Shown: in pieces, positions 7,158 through 14,693 of the stretch
How positions within the stretch are numbered: position 1 is the first letter of the stretch
How the letters are laid out: each line of letters opens with the position of its first letter
Assembly: GCA_041392835.1 (NCBI GenBank)
Contig: JAWKLF010000002.1
Span: forward strand, 372,001 to 436,000
DNA length: 64,000 bases
Source of the DNA: OLB11 sp041392835
Lineage (GTDB): Bacteria > Bacteroidota > Bacteroidia > Chitinophagales > Chitinophagaceae
Reading direction: 5' to 3'
Notes under the pieces: generated by a model
Told to the model about the DNA's origin: nothing
Database searches by the model: none
The model's input: the letters and a program-made list of their open reading frames with translations, nothing else
Made by a program: the position numbers and the translations under genes

Positions 7158-9224
7158 ATGAAAAAAATAATTATAAATACATTCTTCATCAGCTTGCTTT
7201 CATCTATAGCCCTTGCCCAACCCTTAGATAGAAGTATAAGACCCAAAGCAGGCCCAGCACCAAGCGTTCGCATGGGCGATGCGCAATCTTTTGTTACCAG
7301 CAATGGCATAAAAGTATATGTGGTAGAAAACCACAAATTGCCTGTAGTAAGCTATTCTATAGATTTTGATATCTATCCAGAATTGCAAGGTGATATGATA
7401 GGTTTTCAAGACATGATGGGTGATTTATTAACCGCAGGAACCAAAACAAAAAGCAAAGACGAGTTTAATGCTGCTTTAGACAAATTAGGTGCACGTCTTA
7501 GCATAGGAAGCGATGGAATTTTTGGTCAAAGCCTGAAAAAAAATTCCAATCAATTATTATCTCTTTTGAGTGAAGTGCTAACACAGCCAAAATTTTCGCA
7601 AGAAGAATTAGATAAATTAAAAAAACAATACAAATCGGGATTAGCTCAAGCGCAAGACGACCCTGAAGCTATGAGCAATAATATAACAGCAATACTAAAC
7701 TTTGGCAAAAAACATCCCTATGGTGAAGTAGCTACTGAAAAAACAGTTGACAATATTACACTTGCTCGTTGTAAAGATTTTTTTGAAACTTACTTTAGAC
7801 CCAATGTAGCCTACATGGCTATAGTAGGCGACATTACGCTTCCAGAAGCTAAAGCTCAACTCGAAAAATATTTTGCAACATGGCAAAAGAAAGAAGTGCC
7901 TGTAGCCAAATACCCTTCGCCAGTAAATGCAAAAAAAGGAGCTGCTGTAGCCGTGGTCAACAAATCTTCTGCTGTACAAAGTGTTATTGATGTTACATAT
8001 CCTATCAACATGAAACCAGGCGATATAGACGAAATAAAATTAAAAGTTGCCAATGGAATACTTGGTGGCGGTAGCACAGGACGATTATTTCAAAACTTAA
8101 GAGAAACACATGCTTGGACCTATGGCTCCTACTCATCTTTTAGAACAGACCCATTGACTAATGCAGGCAACTTTTCGGCTACTGCCAAAGCCACTACCAG
8201 TGCAAGCGATAGCGCTGTGGCTGAAATTTTAAAAGAAATGAATAAACTTAGAACCGAACCCGTATCTAAAGAAGAGTTGGAAGGCTATAAAAATTATATG
8301 GCTGGCACTTTTGCATTGGGGCTTGAAGATCCACGTACACTTGCTCGCTACGCCATCAATGAGAAAAAATATAAAATGCCTAAAGACTATTATAAAAATT
8401 ATTTGAAAAATATAGAAGCAGTAAGTGCTGAGGATGTAATGGCTGTTGCAAAAAAATACATTACACCAGGTGTAGCCAATATCACTGTAGCTGGCGACAA
8501 AAAACAAATAGCTGAAAAACTAAAACAATTTGGACCAGTTACTATATACGATTTGTATGGTAATGTAGAAGATGATAAACCAAGCAAAACAATTCCTACG
8601 CTATCGGCTTTGGAAGTTGTAAAAAAATATATAGCTGTAACTGGTGGCGAAAAGGCTTGGAATGCCATTTCAGACATGACCACTACCTACACAACAGACA
8701 TGCAGGGCATGACCATAAATATTATTACTAAACGTAAAGCTCCTAACAAGATGCTTTTGGATGTTAATGCTATGGGACAATCTTTTCAGAAAGTGGTATT
8801 TGATGGCACAAAAGGTTATATGAGTATGCAAGGTCAGAAAAAAGATTTTACAGCTGAAGAAATAGAATCGTATAAGGAAAAAGCATCGCTACGCGACGAT
8901 TTAGAATATTTAGAAAAAGGAGTGAAATTAGATATGAAAGGAGTAGAAAAAGTAAATGGCGAAGATGCCTATGCTGTAGAAGTAACACTAAATTCTGGAA
9001 GTAAAAAAATGGAATACTATTCTGTAGCTACTGGCTACAAAATAAAATCGGAAGAAGCAGAAGAGGGCAATACACAAACATCGTACTACGTAGATTATAA
9101 GCCTAACACTGGCGGCCTTGTAATGCCCAACATGATTAAACAAAATATGGGACCTCAAATGATGGAACTTAAATTGCAAAAAGTTGAAATCAATACAGGT
9201 CTTGCTGATGAAATTTTTGAATAA
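7158..9224 (+). CDS. M16 family protein, non-catalytic, extra C-terminal domain
   Basis: 688 aa with a signal peptide (cleavage near ALAQ, residue 21) and an M16 two-domain region to about residue 470. The zinc motif is lost: aligned with the upstream partner, His, Glu and His become Asp85, Gly88 and Asp89 (GFQDMMGDLL). From about 485 to 688 there is an added domain (VVKKYIAVTGGEKAW start, then beta-rich) that resembles the LolA/LppX-like lipoprotein-sorting fold seen behind some Bacteroidota M16 proteins. It likely forms the substrate-binding half of a heterodimer with the upstream protease. A terminator follows. Confidence 0.88.
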   Translation: MKKIIINTFFISLLSSIALAQPLDRSIRPKAGPAPSVRMGDAQSFVTSNGIKVYVVENHKLPVVSYSIDFDIYPELQGDMIGFQDMMGDLLTAGTKTKSKDEFNAALDKLGARLSIGSDGIFGQSLKKNSNQLLSLLSEVLTQPKFSQEELDKLKKQYKSGLAQAQDDPEAMSNNITAILNFGKKHPYGEVATEKTVDNITLARCKDFFETYFRPNVAYMAIVGDITLPEAKAQLEKYFATWQKKEVPVAKYPSPVNAKKGAAVAVVNKSSAVQSVIDVTYPINMKPGDIDEIKLKVANGILGGGSTGRLFQNLRETHAWTYGSYSSFRTDPLTNAGNFSATAKATTSASDSAVAEILKEMNKLRTEPVSKEELEGYKNYMAGTFALGLEDPRTLARYAINEKKYKMPKDYYKNYLKNIEAVSAEDVMAVAKKYITPGVANITVAGDKKQIAEKLKQFGPVTIYDLYGNVEDDKPSKTIPTLSALEVVKKYIAVTGGEKAWNAISDMTTTYTTDMQGMTINIITKRKAPNKMLLDVNAMGQSFQKVVFDGTKGYMSMQGQKKDFTAEEIESYKEKASLRDDLEYLEKGVKLDMKGVEKVNGEDAYAVEVTLNSGSKKMEYYSVATGYKIKSEEAEEGNTQTSYYVDYKPNTGGLVMPNMIKQNMGPQMMELKLQKVEINTGLADEIFE

Positions 9225-9247
9225 ATAAAATGTTTATACCTTTTCAA

Positions 9248-9281
9248 AAACTCCCTTCTTGTTGAAAGGGAGTTTTTTTTA
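9248..9281 (+). terminator. rho-independent terminator after the M16 operon
   Basis: Ten-base stem AAACTCCCTT / AAGGGAGTTT at 9248-9257 and 9266-9275, loop of eight, then a run of T. It sits between convergent genes and can also stop leftward transcription. Confidence 0.85.
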
Positions 9282-9282
9282 T

Positions 9283-9933
9283 TTATACTTCAACCAATCT
9301 ATTTTTCATTGCAAAAATAACTAAGCCCACTCGAGTATTAATGCCTAATTTTAGAAATAAGCTATCTCGGTATCCTTCTACTGTTCTACTACTAACAAAC
9401 ATTTTTTGCCCAATTTCTTTATAGGTAAGTTCCGAGCATGCCCACTGCAAAAATTCCAATTCTCGTTCGGATATCTGAAATTCCATGGTTATTTTTTTTG
9501 GCTCATCTTCTCCCAATGCAATAAACACTTTTGATGCAGCCCATTCTGGATAAAAATATCCCTTATTGACAACTTCATGCAAAGCGTTTAATAATTCTTT
9601 GGGTTCTACATTCTTTAATAGATATCCTTTTGCTCCATTTTTTATCATTCTGATAAGAGACTGGTCATCGTCTTGCATAGATAGTGTAAGCACGATAACA
9701 TCGGGGTGATTTTTCTTAAGCCAAAGGGCCGTTTCGAATCCATCCATGATAGGCATTGATATATCTAATAAAACGATATCGGGTATTAATTTTTTATTCA
9801 AAAATTTTTCCTGTAGTTTTTTTCCGTTAGCTACTTCATAAAGAACTTTAAAGTTGATGTCTTCATTTATTATAGAAGCTATAGCTTTTGCAATTAAAAT
9901 ATGATCATCCACAATAGCAATGCTGTATTCCAT
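9283..9933 (-). CDS. NarL/LuxR-family response regulator
   Basis: 216-aa regulator. The receiver domain (residues 1-125) has Asp57 in LLDISMPIMDG as the phospho-acceptor and Lys in LLKN; the C-terminal LuxR-type helix-turn-helix is at about 150-212 (ELTYKEIGQKMFVSSRTVEGYRD split across two helices). It lies 12 bases after its kinase in a leftward unit of four genes, so phosphorylation by that kinase is the simple reading. Targets are unknown. Confidence 0.93.
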   Translation of the reverse strand: MEYSIAIVDDHILIAKAIASIINEDINFKVLYEVANGKKLQEKFLNKKLIPDIVLLDISMPIMDGFETALWLKKNHPDVIVLTLSMQDDDQSLIRMIKNGAKGYLLKNVEPKELLNALHEVVNKGYFYPEWAASKVFIALGEDEPKKITMEFQISERELEFLQWACSELTYKEIGQKMFVSSRTVEGYRDSLFLKLGINTRVGLVIFAMKNRLVEV

Positions 9934-9945
9934 GATTTTATATAA

Positions 9946-10722
9946 TTAATTTAATGGTAATTGTATTTTGATAGCAGTGCCTTTCATTCGAGAAGAAGTT
10001 ATAATATATTCTGCTCCTATTAATTCTGCTCTCTTTTGCATATTTCTTAACCCTATACCGCTCGATTTAGTATTTACCTCGAATCCAATACCATCATCAT
10101 TCATATGAATGATGAGTTTTTCATCTGTTTCTTTTACCCCTATTTTAATATTCTTGCATGCTGCATGCTTTAAACTATTTTGAATAAACTCCTGAGCTAT
10201 TCGAAATATAAATAAAGCCTTTTTGTAATCCAAAAATATTTCACACTGGTACTCCAATTCAACTGTACAAATTTCCAAAGCCTTTATTTTTTCTACTTCA
10301 CTTTTGAGAAGCTTTATAAATTCAATAGTATATGTTTGTTCCTGGGTCAACTCTTTAGATAGCGCTCTTAATTGTGCCAGCGAGTCATTTAGAATAGCAC
10401 CAATTTCTTTTAATTTATCTGTGAAACTTTCATTATCCTTTTTTGATAGTAATTGGGATGTATAAATGGATGCCAAGGTCAATCGCTGGCCCACGCCGTC
10501 ATGTATTTCTCTGCCAATATCCTCCATAGTCAGCTTTTGCATTTTTAATGTTGCCTCTTTCATTTTATTGTTATGTAATAATTCCATTGATTTTTTTTCA
10601 CTTTCATAAAGCAATTTTCTTTTTCTATATTGAATTATAAAAAGTATAATGCTTGCAATGAATACAAGCACCATACACGTAGTTAAAATTAACGCAATTA
10701 ATATTTGGGTTTGTTCTTGCAT
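9946..10722 (-). CDS. NarX-type sensor histidine kinase
   Basis: 258-aa kinase with a single N-terminal membrane span (about residues 8-30) and almost no periplasmic part. It then has a HisKA_3 dimerisation domain (EIHDGVGQRL, His74) and an HATPase domain with an N-box (FIQNSLKHA), a G1-like motif (MNDDGIGFE) and GIGLRNMQKRAELIG. With so little outside the membrane it probably takes its input from a partner; the polytopic protein just upstream, overlapping by 25 bases, is a candidate. Confidence 0.92.
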   Translation of the reverse strand: MQEQTQILIALILTTCMVLVFIASIILFIIQYRKRKLLYESEKKSMELLHNNKMKEATLKMQKLTMEDIGREIHDGVGQRLTLASIYTSQLLSKKDNESFTDKLKEIGAILNDSLAQLRALSKELTQEQTYTIEFIKLLKSEVEKIKALEICTVELEYQCEIFLDYKKALFIFRIAQEFIQNSLKHAACKNIKIGVKETDEKLIIHMNDDGIGFEVNTKSSGIGLRNMQKRAELIGAEYIITSSRMKGTAIKIQLPLN

Positions 10723-11348
10723 AGATAGCTAATGGTAAACATACAATACATAATACAATTTAATGCAATGGCTACATACCAATAATTGTGGCCAATAAAT
10801 TTATAGTTTTTCCATAGGTAGTTTTTTAATCCGTAAAATGGGAATGAGCCAATATAAAAAATCAACAAACCTATACTGATATAAAGCGTAGGATTATTTT
10901 TTACATCTATTAAATTCTCATTCTTTATTAATTCAAAAATATTATGTAAAACTATCAACAACAACCATAATGATCCCAACATGTAAGACAAGGATAAGAA
11001 TGAGGAAATTTTAGTACTAAACGCCTCTAATACAACAAAGAAGATATATAAGATAGACTGACCTAAAATTAGCTTTTTATAAACCTTATTTTGTGTTTGA
11101 ATAAAATAAAACCAATAGAAAAATAAATATTCAATAGGAATCACAACATATTGAAAATATTGTTGATTTATAGTGGTTAAATCAACAAGATGGGTAATCT
11201 TTCCAAATAACTCGGATAAAAATATAAAAACCAAATACACAGAAAAGTATTTTTGATACTTTTCTGTGTATGATTTGTATTTTAGTACAGCTATTAGTGC
11301 TGCCAAACCTTCGCATATCAATAACGCATTGAGAAAGTAAGAACTCAT
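10698..11348 (-). CDS. polytopic membrane protein of unknown function
   Basis: 216 aa, mostly hydrophobic, with six to seven predicted spans and short loops (motifs SELFGKITHL, VIPIEYLFFYWF, FYGLKNYLWKNYKFIGHNYW). No family recognised. The gene overlaps the histidine-kinase start by 25 bases, which suggests coupled translation and a joint role, perhaps as a membrane sensor for the kinase. That role is inference from gene order only. Confidence 0.7.
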   Translation of the reverse strand: MSSYFLNALLICEGLAALIAVLKYKSYTEKYQKYFSVYLVFIFLSELFGKITHLVDLTTINQQYFQYVVIPIEYLFFYWFYFIQTQNKVYKKLILGQSILYIFFVVLEAFSTKISSFLSLSYMLGSLWLLLIVLHNIFELIKNENLIDVKNNPTLYISIGLLIFYIGSFPFYGLKNYLWKNYKFIGHNYWYVAIALNCIMYCMFTISYLCKNKPKY

Positions 11349-11358
11349 TTTAGATGAA

Positions 11359-12069
11359 TTATTGACAAGAACAATAAGGTCCTTTATTATCTAAATAGTC
11401 TACGTAGTGCATAAATAATGCACCTGTACACTCCTTATCGGGTGGTGGAATTAAGGCACCATGATTCATAACGCCCATTTCAAGATTTTTAATTTCAGGT
11501 ACTAAAACCATTAATTTAAGTTTTGTAGAATCTATGCATTGCGGTTGACACTTTGCTAAAAGAGCAGGGTCAAAGTCCAAATTTTCTTCAGGAGTATTCC
11601 ATTTTTTTCTATCGCTATTTTTAATAGTGGGTACCATAACTAAGGTATGGTATCCAGCATATTGAGGATTCGTATTATCATATTCTCCAAAATAAAAACG
11701 AATGCCCAAATGTTGGTCACAATGCTGGCCTTCACAACTAGCGGATACTTTTGATTCTATATCATAAATAAACGCTTTTAATTGATTCAAATCGAACCAG
11801 ACAGAACGAGAATCTACACCACCTCCTTGCCTATTGTTTAAGTGGGTATTTATTGTGGTCCAATGATTATCTCGATAGGCAGATATCAGAGATTTAAAAT
11901 AATCAATAGATACGGGTTGTGGTGTTGGCGTGCTTTCACATGCATTACATGTATTCTCAATTGCCACTGGTGGGTCTTTTGGATCTTCGGGATTAGGACA
12001 GGCGCAAAGGCCAATTACAAAAATACTTAGCGTTAATGCAAGCTTTGCTGATAAAATACTCTTTTTCAT
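11359..12069 (-). CDS. putative lipoprotein, first gene of the NarX/NarL unit
   Basis: 236 aa with an N-terminal signal and a plausible lipobox ending LCAC near residue 24. A Pro- and Cys-rich linker follows (PNPEDPKDPP, CNACES), then a globular domain with LGIRFYFGEY, YHTLVMVPT and several Cys. Family not recognised. The gene lies ten bases before the polytopic protein and is first in the transcript, with an exact -7 element upstream, so it may form an extracytoplasmic sensing part of the same system (inference). Confidence 0.65.
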   Translation of the reverse strand: MKKSILSAKLALTLSIFVIGLCACPNPEDPKDPPVAIENTCNACESTPTPQPVSIDYFKSLISAYRDNHWTTINTHLNNRQGGGVDSRSVWFDLNQLKAFIYDIESKVSASCEGQHCDQHLGIRFYFGEYDNTNPQYAGYHTLVMVPTIKNSDRKKWNTPEENLDFDPALLAKCQPQCIDSTKLKLMVLVPEIKNLEMGVMNHGALIPPPDKECTGALFMHYVDYLDNKGPYCSCQ

Positions 12070-12108
12070 TTTTTATATTTTTTTAGGTTAACGAAATAAT
12101 TTTCAGTT

Positions 12109-12116
12109 CAAAGGTA
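12109..12116 (-). promoter_or_regulatory. -7 promoter element of the NarX/NarL unit
   Basis: CAAAGGTA on the plus strand reads TACCTTTG on the minus strand, an exact consensus, 39 bases before the lipoprotein ATG. Confidence 0.65.
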
Positions 12117-12355
12117 AATAGTTAAGCAAAAAAAAGACTATTAGAATTATGAAGCCTATATGAAGAATGCCTGAAAATCCCATTAATACTAAGAAAAAGC
12201 TGCTTTTACTTAAAATAAAATCCGTTATTAAACCTAATCTACACCGTTAAAAAACGGGGGGTAAAATAAGGTTCTTTATACAAGTAGTTTGAGTGGATCA
12301 ACGCTGTTTTAGGTTATGATGTATTCTCACTTTTGCATTGTAATTACAAAACTAA
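12117..12355. other. intergenic region between divergent units
   Basis: No gene seen. It contains a small hairpin (CCGTT, loop, AACGG at 12244-12257) followed by a G-run, and at 12328-12335 CACTTTTG, one mismatch from the -7 consensus. That element would start the DUF2589 transcript near 12340 and give a leader of about 75 bases. Confidence 0.4.
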
Positions 12356-12394
12356 AAACAGGGAAGCCGAAAACTGAATAGAGTAGGCAAAAAA
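12356..12394 (+). repeat. leader repeat, copy 1
   Basis: A 39-base element (core CAGGGAAGCCGAAAACTG, then ATAGAGTAGGC) repeated at 14638-14676 with a single mismatch (A here, T there, at the base after CTG). It lies 23 bases before the DUF2589 start codon. Interleaved complements CAG/CTG and GCC/GGC could form a compact H-type pseudoknot. It matches no riboswitch class I know. Confidence 0.6.
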
Positions 12395-12417
12395 AATTAA
12401 AATAAAACAATATTATT

Positions 12418-13284
12418 ATGCCAAACCCAGGAACAGAATTGTCTTCATTAGATTTTGGAAATCTTATAGGAGGCCCATTAAATGCAACAATTGATGCACA
12501 AGCAAGTGCAGCAAGATCCACAGCCGATTTTATCAAGACAGTAGGTTTTGATGAAAATAATGAACCCATTTACGTGGAATTTAAATACCCTAAAGAAATA
12601 AGCCCTTTTAGACCAGCAATTAATCCTAAAGTTGTAAAGGCAGAAATTTCGACAAAAGGAACAGGATATGCCCCTGATCAAGAATGCAATGTTACTTTTA
12701 GCGCTAGCACAGGCGAAATAGCTGCTACTGGCAAAATCAAAGCCAACACAAATGGAGAAATCAATATTGGAAACCTTGTTACTATCACTTTCGATGGAGA
12801 TTATCCTACTAGTACATCGGTGACTGCCACGGTTGAAGGTCCTGCAGATGGAGGTACTACTGCTTTAATTAATACCGTTCAACTCTCTGCATTAGTACCC
12901 GCTCAACAAGCAGTTTTTCAGGACATGAAGTTTGAAGTGCCTATTTTAACTATGTTGCCAATTCCATTTATCAAAATTGACTTAGTTGATATCAATTTCA
13001 ACGCAAAAATAAATTCAATGGAAATGCAAAGTCAAAATTCTGATTTCTCTGCTAGTGGAAATTTAGAGTTACGTCAAAGGTGGGGTACAGGTTCTGCAAA
13101 ACTTAATGTATCATGTGCATACAAAAAATCAACAGCAACTAGTTCGAGTATAGAACGCACTTATTCAATGAATATTCATGTACAAGCTTCGCAGGATGAA
13201 CAGCCAGCAGGAATAGAAAAATTACTAAATATTTTAGAAGGAGCAATGATTTCAACTCCAGGAGAATTAAGACAAGGAAATTAA
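12418..13284 (+). CDS. DUF2589 domain protein with inserted beta domain
   Basis: 288 aa, no signal peptide. The N-terminal signature LSSLDFGNLIGGPLNATIDA followed by ADFIKTVGF, and the C-terminal part (IDFN-like NFNAKINSM near 200; MNIHVQASQDEQPAG near 265) fit DUF2589, a family of unknown function. Between them, about residues 75-165, is a Gly/Thr-rich stretch with TKGTGYAPDQ and repeated VTF/VTI strands, resembling the GxGY-type repeats of tail-fibre and surface proteins. The gene opens a block of three, preceded by the duplicated leader element. A perfect palindrome follows its stop. Confidence 0.75.
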   Translation: MPNPGTELSSLDFGNLIGGPLNATIDAQASAARSTADFIKTVGFDENNEPIYVEFKYPKEISPFRPAINPKVVKAEISTKGTGYAPDQECNVTFSASTGEIAATGKIKANTNGEINIGNLVTITFDGDYPTSTSVTATVEGPADGGTTALINTVQLSALVPAQQAVFQDMKFEVPILTMLPIPFIKIDLVDINFNAKINSMEMQSQNSDFSASGNLELRQRWGTGSAKLNVSCAYKKSTATSSSIERTYSMNIHVQASQDEQPAGIEKLLNILEGAMISTPGELRQGN

Positions 13285-13293
13285 TAACCAAAA

Positions 13294-13325
13294 TAAAGAA
13301 TGGGAGTAATTACTCCCATTCTTTA
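13294..13325 (+). repeat. 32-bp perfect palindrome between DUF2589 gene and next ORF
   Basis: Perfect inverted repeat, 16+16 bases (half-site TAAAGAATGGGAGTAA), beginning nine bases after the DUF2589 stop and ending 16 bases before the next ATG. RNA would form a very stable hairpin. The downstream bases are A-rich, not T-rich, so it is a poor classical terminator on the plus strand. Message stabilisation, processing or partial attenuation is possible. Confidence 0.75.
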
Positions 13326-13341
13326 AAAAAAAATTCAAGCA

Positions 13342-14061
13342 ATGGCAAATTTAAAAACATTTTTAGGCGAACTAGTAACAAATATTAGCAAAGCTCGAGT
13401 TGAATCTGATATTCAATCTATTAGTATAGCTAAAGAATATGCAAAAGATGAGTTGTTAAAACATTTATCCATACCTCGAATGAAAGTAGATTCTGTGGAG
13501 ATAAGTATTCCTCTGGGAATTACTGAAGTAAAATATAAAGAATCCGAAATTTTTGAGCCAATAGATAATAAAAAAATGACTTCAGTAACTTATCAAAATA
13601 TATTAAAGTCAATACAACTAGAGAAGATGCCTTTGGAGTATTCTAAAGCCTATATATCAACAATTCAATCTCAGATTCAAATTTTAGAATCCCATGTAAA
13701 AGCTAATCAAAAAGAAAGAGCGTCACTTATTTTTCTGGATTCTATTTCATCTAAAATCGGTCAGGAAATTAATGCAATTTACAAATCATCAAAAAAGCAA
13801 CCACTGAATTTAGAGCAAATAAAATTAATTCAGGATAATTTGAAAGAGCAACTTCAAAAAGAAGTAATTGATGCAATTAAAGTAGAAAATAAAGAAAAAA
13901 AAGTAGATGAGATTGATGTCATTATTGAGTCATCTAAACTTCAAGAGGTCAAGCCCGAAAACTTAATTGTTGTCAAGATGAAAATTTCTGAACAGGGGTT
14001 GGAATGGGTTAATTATGAAAATTTAAACGGAGAAGAAAAATCGAAATTAATACCTGAATAA
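13342..14061 (+). CDS. DUF2589-cluster companion protein
   Basis: 239 aa, cytoplasmic by appearance, helix-rich. The N-terminal part has FLGELVTNISKARVESD, an IAKEYAKDELLKHL helix and then IPRMKVDSVEISIPLGI, a pattern I associate with uncharacterised proteins encoded beside DUF2589 genes. The middle is charged and coiled-coil-like (IQSQIQILESHVKANQKE), and the C-terminus is Lys/Glu-rich. Function unknown. It lies in the same direction as, and 57 bases after, the DUF2589 gene, with a strong hairpin in the gap. Confidence 0.7.
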   Translation: MANLKTFLGELVTNISKARVESDIQSISIAKEYAKDELLKHLSIPRMKVDSVEISIPLGITEVKYKESEIFEPIDNKKMTSVTYQNILKSIQLEKMPLEYSKAYISTIQSQIQILESHVKANQKERASLIFLDSISSKIGQEINAIYKSSKKQPLNLEQIKLIQDNLKEQLQKEVIDAIKVENKEKKVDEIDVIIESSKLQEVKPENLIVVKMKISEQGLEWVNYENLNGEEKSKLIPE

Positions 14062-14071
14062 AATATATAAC

Positions 14072-14623
14072 ATGAAAATTTCAAACCTCACTATAGTAGA
14101 AAAACTTAGAGAAAAAATATTAGTTTTTCCATCAATAGTTGATCAACTTCAACAGAAGGATAATCAATTTATTTTGAACTTAGAGCATTGGATGCGTGAT
14201 ATTGAAAATATTTTTAAAAATTTCAATATAACAGATGTTTCAGAAATAGCAGGATTAAGAAGCAAAATATTGTCATCATCTTTTGAAAGAGATAATAGAC
14301 TTTCTTCAAGAAAAAAACAAATAAAGACAGCATCCGAAGTACTCTATGATGTTCAAAATCGCGTTCTTACTGTATATAAATTACACGAAATGAGAGTTGA
14401 AGAATCAAGAGTCCTTTTAGTTCAGTTAATAAGCATAATTAACCAAACAGGCACTTTACAATATTCTCAATGCGCAAATTTTAATGATTTTATTTCGAAA
14501 CTTTGGAATTCCTTTTATACTCTTGAGCAATTGCGCCCAAGCATACATAAAGTTTTATCCCTAGTATCACAAGTTGATGCACTTAGAATCATTGCTGAAG
14601 AAGTACAGATTGAGATGTGGTAA
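14072..14623 (+). CDS. hypothetical helical protein of the DUF2589 block
   Basis: 183 aa, no signal peptide or membrane span, almost entirely helix-forming with heptad-like stretches (residues 5-60 and 90-130). It lies ten bases after the preceding ORF, so it is co-transcribed. Family not recognised. The coupling to a DUF2589 protein and its companion suggests a three-protein assembly, but there is no direct functional clue. Confidence 0.65.
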   Translation: MKISNLTIVEKLREKILVFPSIVDQLQQKDNQFILNLEHWMRDIENIFKNFNITDVSEIAGLRSKILSSSFERDNRLSSRKKQIKTASEVLYDVQNRVLTVYKLHEMRVEESRVLLVQLISIINQTGTLQYSQCANFNDFISKLWNSFYTLEQLRPSIHKVLSLVSQVDALRIIAEEVQIEMW

Positions 14624-14637
14624 GAATATCTATTAAT

Positions 14638-14676
14638 AAACAGGGAAGCCGAAAACTGTATAGAGTAGGCAAAAAA
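14638..14676 (+). repeat. leader repeat, copy 2
   Basis: Second copy of the 39-base element at 12356-12394, one mismatch. Here the mismatch base extends the first stem (ACAG at 14640-14643 with CTGT at 14656-14659). It lies 17 bases before the start codon of the T9SS surface protein. Confidence 0.6.
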
Positions 14677-14693
14677 TAAAAACCTAAAAAAAA

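Noticed and set aside
12356..12394. Resemblance of the leader core to the opening of a cobalamin riboswitch
   Set aside because: The element is only 39 bases and lacks the rest of the conserved B12 core; the downstream genes are not cobalamin-related.
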